Made by a program: the position numbers and the translations under genes
The notes under the pieces: generated by a model
Told to the model about the DNA's origin: nothing
What the model saw: the letters and a program-made list of their open reading frames with translations, nothing else
The model's database searches: none
Source of the DNA: Burkholderia sp.
GTDB taxonomy: Bacteria; Pseudomonadota; Gammaproteobacteria; Burkholderiales; Burkholderiaceae
Direction: 5' to 3'
DNA: 55,794 bases
Assembly: GCF_018375725.1 (NCBI RefSeq)
Contig: NZ_JAHACR010000005.1
Location: 1-55,794 of the forward strand
Part shown: piece after piece, positions 41,215-48,690 of the stretch
Layout of the letters: each line of letters begins with the position of its first letter
Position numbering within the stretch: position 1 is the stretch's first letter

Positions 41215-41966
41215 AGCACAGCGAACGGGAGGAACGCGAATTGAGCGGTATCGAAAGCGGCACGCCCGCGCTGGCGATTTCGGGACTCGAAGCCTGGTAT
41301 GGCGAATCGCACATCCTGCACGGTGTCGACCTGACCGTGCACCGCGGCGAAGTCGTCACGCTGCTCGGCCGCAACGGCGCGGGCCGCACGACGACGCTGC
41401 GCGCGATCATGGGCCTGACGGGCCGGCGCAGCGGCTCGATCAAGGTCGCGGGGAACGAAACGATCGGCCTGCCGACGCATCGCATCGCGCATTTCGGCGT
41501 CGGTTATTGCCCGGAGGAGCGGGGCATCTTCTCGAGCCTGTCGTGCGAGGAAAACCTGATGCTGCCGCCCGTGATCGGCGCGAGCGCGAACGCGATGTCG
41601 CTCGACGACATCTACACGATGTTCCCGAACCTGGCGTCGCGCCGGCAAAGCCAGGGCACGCGGCTGTCCGGCGGCGAGCAGCAGATGCTGGCCGTCGCGC
41701 GGATCCTCCGCACCGGCGCGAACCTGCTGCTGCTCGACGAGATATCCGAGGGCCTCGCACCCGTCATCGTCCAGACCCTCGCGAAGATGATCGTCACGCT
41801 CAAGGCGCGTGGCTACACGATCGTGATGGTCGAACAGAATTTCCGCTTTGCCGCGCCGCTGGCCGACCGCTTCTACGTGATGGAGCATGGCCGGCTCGTC
41901 GAGCATTTCGGCGCGCGCGAACTCGACAGCAAGATGCCGGTGCTGCACGACCTGCTCGGCGTCTGA
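41211..41966 (+). CDS. HAAT-type ABC transporter ATPase, LivF-like, with Arg in Walker A (system 1)
   Basis: A 251-residue LivF-type ATPase. The P-loop reads GRNGAGRTT (53-61): Arg59 (codon CGC at 41385-41387) takes the place of the invariant lysine. The signature LSGGEQQMLAVARIL is intact. Walker B LLLLDEISEGLAP keeps Asp-Glu but has Ile in place of Pro in the usual DEP. The H-loop, normally EHN, reads VEQNF. So this site may bind or hydrolyse ATP poorly, leaving LivG as the main motor. It overlaps livG (ATGA) and precedes the binding-protein gene by 63 bp. Confidence 0.9.
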   Translation: MKHSEREERELSGIESGTPALAISGLEAWYGESHILHGVDLTVHRGEVVTLLGRNGAGRTTTLRAIMGLTGRRSGSIKVAGNETIGLPTHRIAHFGVGYCPEERGIFSSLSCEENLMLPPVIGASANAMSLDDIYTMFPNLASRRQSQGTRLSGGEQQMLAVARILRTGANLLLLDEISEGLAPVIVQTLAKMIVTLKARGYTIVMVEQNFRFAAPLADRFYVMEHGRLVEHFGARELDSKMPVLHDLLGV

Positions 41967-42029
41967 CGCCATCCCGGGCCGCCTGCCGTGCGGCCGCATA
42001 ACCACAACGCAGTGAAACAGGAGACGTCA

Positions 42030-43229
42030 ATGAAAATGAAGACCCTCGCACACGCCTGTCTCGCGCTCGCGACCGCCGCGTTTTCCGCCGGCGCCGCGCA
42101 GGCCGCGGATGCCGTGAAGATCGGTTTTGTCACCGACATGTCGGGGCTTTATGCGGACATCGACGGCCAGGGCGGTCTCGAGGCGATCCGCATGGCGGTG
42201 GCGGACTTCGGCGGCAAGGTGCTCGGCAAGCCGATCGAAGTGATGTACGCGGATCACCAGAACAAGGCGGACATCGCCGCGTCGAAGGCGCGCGAGTGGA
42301 TGGACCGCGGCGGGCTCGACCTGCTCGTCGGCGGCACGAACTCGGCGACCGCGCTGTCGATGAACCAGGTCGCGGCAGAGAAGAAGAAGGTCTACATCAA
42401 TAACGGCGCGGGTGCGGACACGCTGACGAACGAGCAGTGCACGCCCTATACCGTCCACTACGCGTACGACACGATGGCGCTCGCGAAGGGCACGGGCTCG
42501 GCGGTGGTGAAGCAGGGCGGCAAGACGTGGTTCTTCCTGACTGCCGACTACGCGTTCGGCAAGGCGCTCGAGAAGAACACGTCGGATGTCGTGAAGGCGA
42601 ACGGCGGTCAGGTGCTCGGCTACGTGCGCCATCCGCTGTCCGCGTCGGACTTCTCGTCGTTCCTGCTGCAGGCGCAATCGTCGAAGGCGCAGATCCTCGG
42701 CCTCGCGAACGCGGGCGGCGACACGATCAACTCGATCAAGGCCGCGAAGGAATTCGGCATCACCAAGTCGATGAAGATCGCCGCGCTGCTGATGTTCATC
42801 AACGACGTGCACAGCCTCGGCCTCGAGACGACGCAGGGTCTCGTGCTGACCGACAGCTGGTACTGGAACCGTGATGCGGCGTCGCGTCAGTGGGCGCAGC
42901 GCTACTTCGGCAAGATGAAGAAGATGCCGTCGAGCCTGCAGGCGGCCGACTATTCGTCGGTGATGACGTACCTGAAGGCGGTGCAGGCCGCAGGCACGAC
43001 GGATTCCGACAAGGTGATGGCCGAACTGAAGAAGATGAAGATCAACGACTTCTACGCGAAGGGCTATATCCGCGCCGACGGCAGCATGATCCACGACATG
43101 TATCTGATGGAGGTGAAGAAGCCGTCCGAATCGAAGGAGCCGTGGGATTACTACAAGGTGCTCGCGACGATTCCGGGCGAGCAGGCGTTCACGACCAAGA
43201 AGGAGACGCGCTGCGCGTTGTGGAAGTAA
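42030..43229 (+). CDS. HAAT-type periplasmic substrate-binding protein (system 1)
   Basis: A 399-residue periplasmic binding protein of the Leu/Ile/Val-amide class. Signal peptide MKMKTLAHACLALATAAFSA...AQA is followed by ADAVKIGFVTDMSGLYADID. The two-lobe fold shows LLVGGTNSATALSMNQVAAE and FFLTADYAFGKALEKNTSD. Two Cys residues (EQCTPY and the C-terminal RCALWK) may pair. It resembles binding proteins annotated as branched-chain amino acid importers, but many such proteins bind aromatic compounds, amides or urea. It lies between the ATPases and the permeases, an unusual gene order. Confidence 0.9.
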   Translation: MKMKTLAHACLALATAAFSAGAAQAADAVKIGFVTDMSGLYADIDGQGGLEAIRMAVADFGGKVLGKPIEVMYADHQNKADIAASKAREWMDRGGLDLLVGGTNSATALSMNQVAAEKKKVYINNGAGADTLTNEQCTPYTVHYAYDTMALAKGTGSAVVKQGGKTWFFLTADYAFGKALEKNTSDVVKANGGQVLGYVRHPLSASDFSSFLLQAQSSKAQILGLANAGGDTINSIKAAKEFGITKSMKIAALLMFINDVHSLGLETTQGLVLTDSWYWNRDAASRQWAQRYFGKMKKMPSSLQAADYSSVMTYLKAVQAAGTTDSDKVMAELKKMKINDFYAKGYIRADGSMIHDMYLMEVKKPSESKEPWDYYKVLATIPGEQAFTTKKETRCALWK

Positions 43230-43376
43230 GCAGGGCATGACGGACGGCGCGCACGACGATGCGCGCCGTGCCGGCGGACGGAGCGGGGCGGCATCGCCGC
43301 AGGGCCTATCTGCCGCACTCGTCCGTGCCGCACATTTGTTGCGCACGCAACGAACCTCACTCTGACGGCAGAATCG

Positions 43377-44261
43377 ATGGAAATCTTTGGCATTCCGTTG
43401 CCGGCGATGCTGAGCCAGCTGTTGCTCGGGCTCGTCAACGGCTCGTTCTACGCGATCCTGAGCCTCGGGCTCGCGGTGATCTTCGGGCTGCTCAACGTGA
43501 TCAACTTTGCGCACGGCGCGCTGTTCATGCTGGGCGCGATGCTCGCGTGGATGGGGCTGTCGTATTTCGGGTTGCCCTACTGGGCGATGCTCGTGCTCGC
43601 ACCCGTGGTCGTCGGCCTGTTCGGCGTGCTCGTCGAGCGCACGATGCTGCGCTGGCTGTACAAGCTCGACCACCTGTACGGGCTGCTGCTGACGTTCGGG
43701 CTCACGCTCGTCGTCGAAGGCGTGTTCCGCTCGATCTATGGCGCATCCGGCCAGCCGTACGACGTGCCGTCGCAACTCGCGGGCGCAACCAATCTCGGCT
43801 TCATGTTCCTGCCGAACTATCGCGCGTGGGTCGTCGTGGCGTCGCTCGCCGTGTGTCTCGCGACCTGGTTCGTGATCGAAAAGACCCGCCTCGGCGCCTA
43901 TCTGCGCGCCGGCACCGAGAACCCCAAGCTCGTCGAGGCATTCGGGGTGAACGTGCCGATGATGATCACGCTCACCTACGGCTTCGGCGTCGCGCTCGCC
44001 GCATTCGCGGGCGTGCTGGCCGCACCGGTGATCCAGGTGTCGCCGCTGATGGGTCAGTCGATGATCATCACCGTGTTCGCGGTGGTCGTGATCGGCGGCA
44101 TGGGCTCGATCCTCGGCTCGATCATCACCGGCCTGCTGCTCGGCGTGGTCGAGGGCTTGACGCGCGTGTTCTATCCGGAGGCGTCGGCGACGGTCGTATT
44201 CGTGATCATGGCGATCGTGCTGCTGATCCGCCCGGCAGGTCTCTTCGGCAAGGAAAAATGA
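43377..44261 (+). CDS. HAAT-type ABC permease, LivH-like (system 1)
   Basis: A 294-residue inner-membrane permease with about eight hydrophobic helices. Family motifs: LLLGLVNGSFYAILSLGLAV, GLLNVINFAHGALFMLGA and the C-terminal VVVIGGMGSILGSIITGLLL that forms the coupling region to the ATPase. The 147-bp gap after the binding-protein gene shows no clear terminator. The stop overlaps the start of the LivM-like gene. Confidence 0.93.
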   Translation: MEIFGIPLPAMLSQLLLGLVNGSFYAILSLGLAVIFGLLNVINFAHGALFMLGAMLAWMGLSYFGLPYWAMLVLAPVVVGLFGVLVERTMLRWLYKLDHLYGLLLTFGLTLVVEGVFRSIYGASGQPYDVPSQLAGATNLGFMFLPNYRAWVVVASLAVCLATWFVIEKTRLGAYLRAGTENPKLVEAFGVNVPMMITLTYGFGVALAAFAGVLAAPVIQVSPLMGQSMIITVFAVVVIGGMGSILGSIITGLLLGVVEGLTRVFYPEASATVVFVIMAIVLLIRPAGLFGKEK

Positions 44262-45235
44262 TGCAGAGAAAAGTGCTTTATGGCGTGCTGCTCGCCGCAC
44301 TGCTCGTCGCGCCGTTCGTCGGCGCGTATCCGGTGTTCGTGATGAAGGTGCTGTGTTTCGCGCTCTTTGCCGCGGCATTCAACCTGTTGATCGGCTATAC
44401 GGGGCTGCTGTCGTTCGGCCACGCGATGTTTCTCGCGACGGCCGGCTACCTGACGGGCTACTCGCTGCAGACGCTCGGCTTTACGCCCGAACTCGGCGTG
44501 CTCGCGGGCACGGCGGCCGCGACGCTGCTCGGCCTGATCGTCGGCCTGTTCGCGATCCGCCGGCAGGGGATCTACTTCGCGATGATCACGCTCGCGTTTG
44601 CGCAGATGGTCTACTTCATCTACCTGCAGGCGCCGTTCACGCACGGCGAGGACGGCCTGCAGGGCGTGCCGCGCGGCAAGCTGTTCGGCGTGATCGACCT
44701 GTCGTCGGATCTCACGCTCTATTACGTCGTGCTCGCGGTCATCGTCGCCGCTTGCGCGTTTATCGTGCGGATCGTCCATTCGCCGTTCGGACAGGTGCTC
44801 GTCGCGATCAAGGAGAACGAGGCGCGCGCGATCTCGCTCGGTTACGACACCGATCGCTTCAAGCTGCTCGCGTTCATCCTGTCGGCGGGCCTCGCCGGGC
44901 TGGCCGGGTCGCTGAAGGTGCTGGTGCTCGGCTTCGAGACGCTGAGCGACGCGTACTGGACGATGTCCGGCCTCGTCGTGCTGATGACGCTGGTGGGCGG
45001 GATGGGGACGCTGTTCGGGCCGCTGCTCGGCGCGGCGCTGATCGTCGCGCTCGAGGACCGGCTCGGCGACATCGGCGAATGGATCGCATCGCTGACCGGC
45101 GTGGGCTGGTTCCGCTCGCTCGGCGAATCGGCGACGATCGTGACCGGGCTGATCTTCATTGCCTGCGTGCTTGCATTCCGGCGCGGGATCGTCGGCGAGA
45201 TGGTGGCGCGGGTCAAACCGCTGCGGGCGTCCTGA
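44261..45235 (+). CDS. HAAT-type ABC permease, LivM-like (system 1)
   Basis: A 324-residue permease with the LivM hallmarks AAFNLLIGYTGLLSFGHAMF, GIYFAMITLAFAQMVYFIY and VVLMTLVGGMGTLFGPLLGA. Two ATGs are possible, at 44258 and 44261; AAGGA at 44250-44254 gives better spacing to 44261, and both overlap the LivH stop. It is the last gene of the first transporter operon, followed by 965 bp without a convincing gene, with a strong terminator about 250 bp downstream. Confidence 0.93.
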   Translation: MQRKVLYGVLLAALLVAPFVGAYPVFVMKVLCFALFAAAFNLLIGYTGLLSFGHAMFLATAGYLTGYSLQTLGFTPELGVLAGTAAATLLGLIVGLFAIRRQGIYFAMITLAFAQMVYFIYLQAPFTHGEDGLQGVPRGKLFGVIDLSSDLTLYYVVLAVIVAACAFIVRIVHSPFGQVLVAIKENEARAISLGYDTDRFKLLAFILSAGLAGLAGSLKVLVLGFETLSDAYWTMSGLVVLMTLVGGMGTLFGPLLGAALIVALEDRLGDIGEWIASLTGVGWFRSLGESATIVTGLIFIACVLAFRRGIVGEMVARVKPLRAS

Positions 45236-45459
45236 CGGCGTGCCGGCGGGGTGATGCGCCGCGCCGTCGGTGCGCCGGCATGTTCCGGATCGATTGGGGG
45301 CCGGCGTGATACGGCATGCCTGATGCCCCATTTTCGTGCGGCGATGCACCATAGGGGTAAATGCTAGGTTGCCGTGACACATAAGGTTCTTTAATCTTCG
45401 TAGCAGTTCTGATGCACCGCGAAACGAATTTTGCAGGTGGAGAACGAGGAGACAATCGA

Positions 45460-45514
45460 GGCACAAAGTGCCCGAACCCAAAGCGCTGTTGGATGGAATC
45501 CAACAGCGCTTTTT
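45460..45514 (+). terminator. Strong intrinsic terminator with upstream hairpin; possible 3' UTR or small RNA end
   Basis: A 13-bp perfect stem, AAGCGCTGTTGGA (45481-45493) and TCCAACAGCGCTT (45499-45511), with loop TGGAA, ends in TTTTT (45510-45514). A short hairpin GGCAC-AAA-GTGCC lies just before it (45460-45472). It is the end of a plus-strand transcript: either a 246-nt 3' tail of the livM operon or a separate small RNA starting somewhere in 45300-45420. Confidence 0.85.
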
Positions 45515-45709
45515 CATTGGTGCATCCGGTTCTTCTCGGTGGTGCATCGCCGGAACCTTCCTTTCGTGCGTCCGCCGTCCGGTTCGTGCGCATTTCCCCC
45601 GCATCCTCCAGCATTCCCGCGCAGTCATGCGTGGTGCGTTTCCGCGTCCGCGTTCTCCGGGCTTTCCCGGCTGTGGAGCGGCGAACGCGTCCGTTACACT
45701 CAGCTTTCA

Positions 45710-45725
45710 CCGACCGATCGGTCGG
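45710..45725. promoter_or_regulatory. 16-bp palindrome, TetR-type operator candidate
   Basis: CCGACCGATCGGTCGG is a perfect dyad of the ACCGACCG...CGGTCGG kind that many TetR-family regulators bind. It lies about 10 bp after TTACACT, a -10-like element, as expected for a repressor site over a promoter. No TetR gene is nearby, and the nearest downstream gene starts 475 bp away. Confidence 0.4.
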
Positions 45726-46200
45726 GAAATATGGCCGGCAGTCCTCGAATAAACAGAATGCAGTCGACGGAGAACGGTTTGATGAGAAGTGCACGGCAAA
45801 GCGCCGGACAACGGCGGCTCCATCCTTCGGCTATCCATCTGGATCACGCAAGCGGGCGCCACGCATTCACGCGTACGACATGTTCACGATGCATCCGCTG
45901 CGTTGCGGGCGAAACGGTTCGCCTGAACGGTCGCGTCGGCGGTGGATTCTCCGCGAAACCTGTTGTCGAATCGGCCGGACGACAGACGGTGTTCATCCGG
46001 GTAACAGGGCGGATCGCCGCCGGTCAGCCTCTGCCGGTGCATGCGAATCGACCTGCCGGCGCGTGGGCTGCCCCGGACGTTTCACGGGAAAACCAGCGTA
46101 GGCGCTGCAGTGCGGCATAGATAAATTCTTAAGATGTTTTGGGGTACGGGAGTCGCATGGGCGATTCACGGATTTTTCGAGCAGCGTTTGGAGACACGTA

Positions 46201-47358
46201 ATGAAAATGAATCGATGGATGGAGGCCGTGCTTGCGGCGAGCCTGGTGTGTGCCGCGACGGCGGCGTCGGCGCAGGTGAAGATCGGCGTGACGCTGTCGG
46301 CCACCGGGCCGGCCGCGTCGCTCGGTATCCCCGAAAAGAACACGATCGCGCTGCTGCCGAAGGAAATCGCGGGCAAGAGCGTGCAGTACATCGTGCTCGA
46401 CGATGCGTCCGACACGAGCCGCGCAGTGCAGAACGTGCGCAAGCTGATCGACGAGGATCACGTCGATGCAATCATCGGTTCATCCGTGACGCCGAATTCG
46501 CTGGCGATGCTCGACCCGGTCTCGCAGGGCAAGACGCCGACCGTCTCGCTCGCCGCAAGCGCGCAGATCATCTCGCCGATGGATGCCAAGCGCGCATGGA
46601 TGTTCAAGGCGCCGCAGAACGACCGCCTGATGGCCGATGCGATCGCCGGCTACATGGCCAGGCATGGCGTGAAGACGGTCGGCTTCATCGGCTTCGCCGA
46701 CGCATACGGCGACAGCTGGTACAACGCATTCAGCGCAGCCGCGGCGGCGAATGGCCTCAAGCTCGTGTCGAACGAGCGCTACGCCCGCACCGACGCTTCG
46801 GTGACGGGGCAGGTACTGAAGCTGCTCGGCTCGAATCCCGACGCGGTGCTGATCGCCGGTTCCGGCACGCCGGCGGCATTGCCGGCCAAGACGTTGAAGG
46901 AGCGCGGCTACAAGGGCAAGGTGTACCAGACGCACGGCGTCGCGAACAACGATTTCCTGCGCGTATGCGGCAAGGATTGCGACGGCGAGATCCTGCCGGC
47001 CGGCCCGGTGCTCGTCACCGACCAGCTGCCTGATTCGAACCCGGTGAAGAAGTCGTCGCAGGCCTACAAGGCCGCCTACGAGAAGGCATACGGCGCGGGC
47101 TCGCTGTCGACGTTCGGCGCCCATGCGTGGGACGCGGGGATGCTGCTGCAACGTGCGATTCCCGAGGCGCTGAAGAAGGGCCAGCCGGGCACCGAAGCAT
47201 TCCGCGATGCGCTGCGCACATCGCTCGAGAATGTGAAGGATCTGTCCGTGTCGCAGGGCGTGATCAACATGACGCCGACCGATCACAACGGCTTTGACTC
47301 GCGTGCGCGCGTGATGGTGCAGATCGCCGACGGCAAGTGGAAGCTGCTGGCTGACTGA
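46201..47358 (+). CDS. HAAT-type periplasmic substrate-binding protein (system 2)
   Basis: A 385-residue periplasmic binding protein of the LivK superfamily. Signal peptide MKMNRWMEAVLAASLVCAAT...ASA precedes QVKIGVTLSATGPAASLGIP. Typical blocks are ARTDASVTGQVLKLLGSNPD and GAHAWDAGMLLQRAIPEAL. It contains a likely disulfide pair (VCGKDCDG). Many proteins of this subgroup take up aromatic acids or branched-chain amino acids; the ligand is open. It is 272 bp upstream of its permease gene, a gap in which I see no gene or clear terminator. Confidence 0.9.
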   Translation: MKMNRWMEAVLAASLVCAATAASAQVKIGVTLSATGPAASLGIPEKNTIALLPKEIAGKSVQYIVLDDASDTSRAVQNVRKLIDEDHVDAIIGSSVTPNSLAMLDPVSQGKTPTVSLAASAQIISPMDAKRAWMFKAPQNDRLMADAIAGYMARHGVKTVGFIGFADAYGDSWYNAFSAAAAANGLKLVSNERYARTDASVTGQVLKLLGSNPDAVLIAGSGTPAALPAKTLKERGYKGKVYQTHGVANNDFLRVCGKDCDGEILPAGPVLVTDQLPDSNPVKKSSQAYKAAYEKAYGAGSLSTFGAHAWDAGMLLQRAIPEALKKGQPGTEAFRDALRTSLENVKDLSVSQGVINMTPTDHNGFDSRARVMVQIADGKWKLLAD

Positions 47359-47630
47359 GTTTCACACGGCGGCGGGTGCGGCCGCACGTGCGCTGGCTTG
47401 AGGCTGCGATGGGCGTGACGGCCCGCGCAGCGTCTGGCGCAACGGCGCGCGTGATGGCCCGCGTCGTGACGCAGCCGCCGCGCGCGCCGTCGTCGGGCTG
47501 CTGAATGCTCGATCGCACGGTGCCAATCGTCAAAGCACATGCGTGCGCCGCCGCGTGATGTCCGGGCCACACATCGTCGCACCGATCCACGGCCGCAGTT
47601 TTCCTCGCAGTCTCTCGATACAAGAAACAT

Positions 47631-48686
47631 ATGGATCTCTCTATTGCGGCGATCCTCGCGCAAGACGGCATCACGACGGGCGCAATCTATGCATTGCTGT
47701 CGCTGGCGCTCGTGCTGGTGTTTTCCGTCACGCGGGTGATCTTCATTCCCCAGGGCGAGTTCGTCGCCTATGGCGCACTGACGCTCGCTGCGTTGCAGGC
47801 GCAGAAATTCCCCGCCACCTGCTGGCTGCTGTTCGTGCTGGGCATCGCGTGCTTCATGCTCGAAGTCGGCGGACTGATCCGCCATCGCGAGCGGCGCCAT
47901 CAGCTCGGCCGAACGCTTACGACGCTCGGCAGCCGCTATGTGCTGCTGCCGCTCGCGGTATTCGCCATCACGCGCAGCTTTGCCGCGCAGCCGATGCCGA
48001 TGCTCGCGCAGATCGCATTGACACTCGCGATCGTGGTGCCGATGGGGCCGTTCGTCTACCGGCTCGCCTACCAGCCGATTGCGGAGGCGACGACGTTGCT
48101 GCTCCTGATCGTATCCGTCGCCGTGCATTTCGCGATGGTCGGCCTCGGGCTCGTGATGTTCGGCGCCGAAGGCTCGCGCACGGCGGCGTTCTCCGATGCG
48201 TCGCTGTCGGTCGGCAGCCTCACGATCTCGATGCAGAGCGTCTGGGTGGTCGTCACGGCGCTCGTGATGATTGCGGCGCTGTACATGTATTTCGGCCGGA
48301 CGATCGCCGGCAAGGCGCTGCGCGCGACGTCGGTGAACCGGCTCGGTGCGCGTCTCGTCGGTATCGGGACGACGGAAGCAGGGCGGCTCGCGTTCACGCT
48401 CGCCGCAGGGCTTGGCGTCCTGTCCGGCATTCTCGTCGGGCCGCTGACGACGATCTACTACGACTCCGGCTTCCTGATCGGGCTGAAGGGTTTCGTCGGC
48501 GCGATCATCGGCGGCCTCGTCAGTTATCCGCTCGCGGCGGCCGGGTCGCTGCTCGTCGGGGTGCTCGAATCGTATTCGTCGTTCTGGGCGAGTTCGTACA
48601 AGGAAGTGATCGTGTTCACGATGATCATTCCGGTGCTCCTGTGGCGCAGCTTCGCGACGCCGCATGCGGAAGAGGACGAGGAGTGA
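47631..48686 (+). CDS. HAAT-type ABC permease, LivH-like (system 2)
   Basis: A 351-residue permease, longer than the usual ~290. The extra length comes from an inserted region around residues 75-115 (EVGGLIRHRERRHQLGRTLT) before the third helix. Core motifs remain: TTGAIYALLSLALVLVFSVT, VIFIPQGEFVAYGALTLAAL, and IGLKGFVGAIIGGLVSYPLA at the coupling site. It ends in an acidic tail (HAEEDEE). The next gene starts 4 bp downstream. Confidence 0.9.
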   Translation: MDLSIAAILAQDGITTGAIYALLSLALVLVFSVTRVIFIPQGEFVAYGALTLAALQAQKFPATCWLLFVLGIACFMLEVGGLIRHRERRHQLGRTLTTLGSRYVLLPLAVFAITRSFAAQPMPMLAQIALTLAIVVPMGPFVYRLAYQPIAEATTLLLLIVSVAVHFAMVGLGLVMFGAEGSRTAAFSDASLSVGSLTISMQSVWVVVTALVMIAALYMYFGRTIAGKALRATSVNRLGARLVGIGTTEAGRLAFTLAAGLGVLSGILVGPLTTIYYDSGFLIGLKGFVGAIIGGLVSYPLAAAGSLLVGVLESYSSFWASSYKEVIVFTMIIPVLLWRSFATPHAEEDEE

Positions 48687-48690
48687 CGCG

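Larger units (their letters stand above)
45236..46200. other. 965-bp intergenic region between two transporter operons
   Basis: No convincing gene. It contains a small hairpin (45460-45472) followed by a strong terminator (45481-45514), then a perfect 16-bp palindrome CCGACCGATCGGTCGG at 45710-45725, directly after a -10-like TTACACT (about 45694-45700). Two overlapping plus-strand frames of 229 codons (45412-46101 and 45431-46120) cover much of it, but neither has a ribosome site or recognisable motifs. The promoter of the second transporter should lie in the A/T-rich segment near 46118-46145 (ATAAATTCTTAAGATG). Confidence 0.5.

Noticed and set aside
45345..45546. TGCACC/GGTGCA elements (45345, 45413, 45519, 45541) as NtrC sites
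   Set aside because: They are half-sites only; none is paired with the required short spacing, and no sigma-54 promoter could be found.
45412..46120. Two overlapping 229-codon frames in the transporter-transporter gap
   Set aside because: No ribosome binding site, no motif, and the first part runs through a strong terminator hairpin; not listed as genes.
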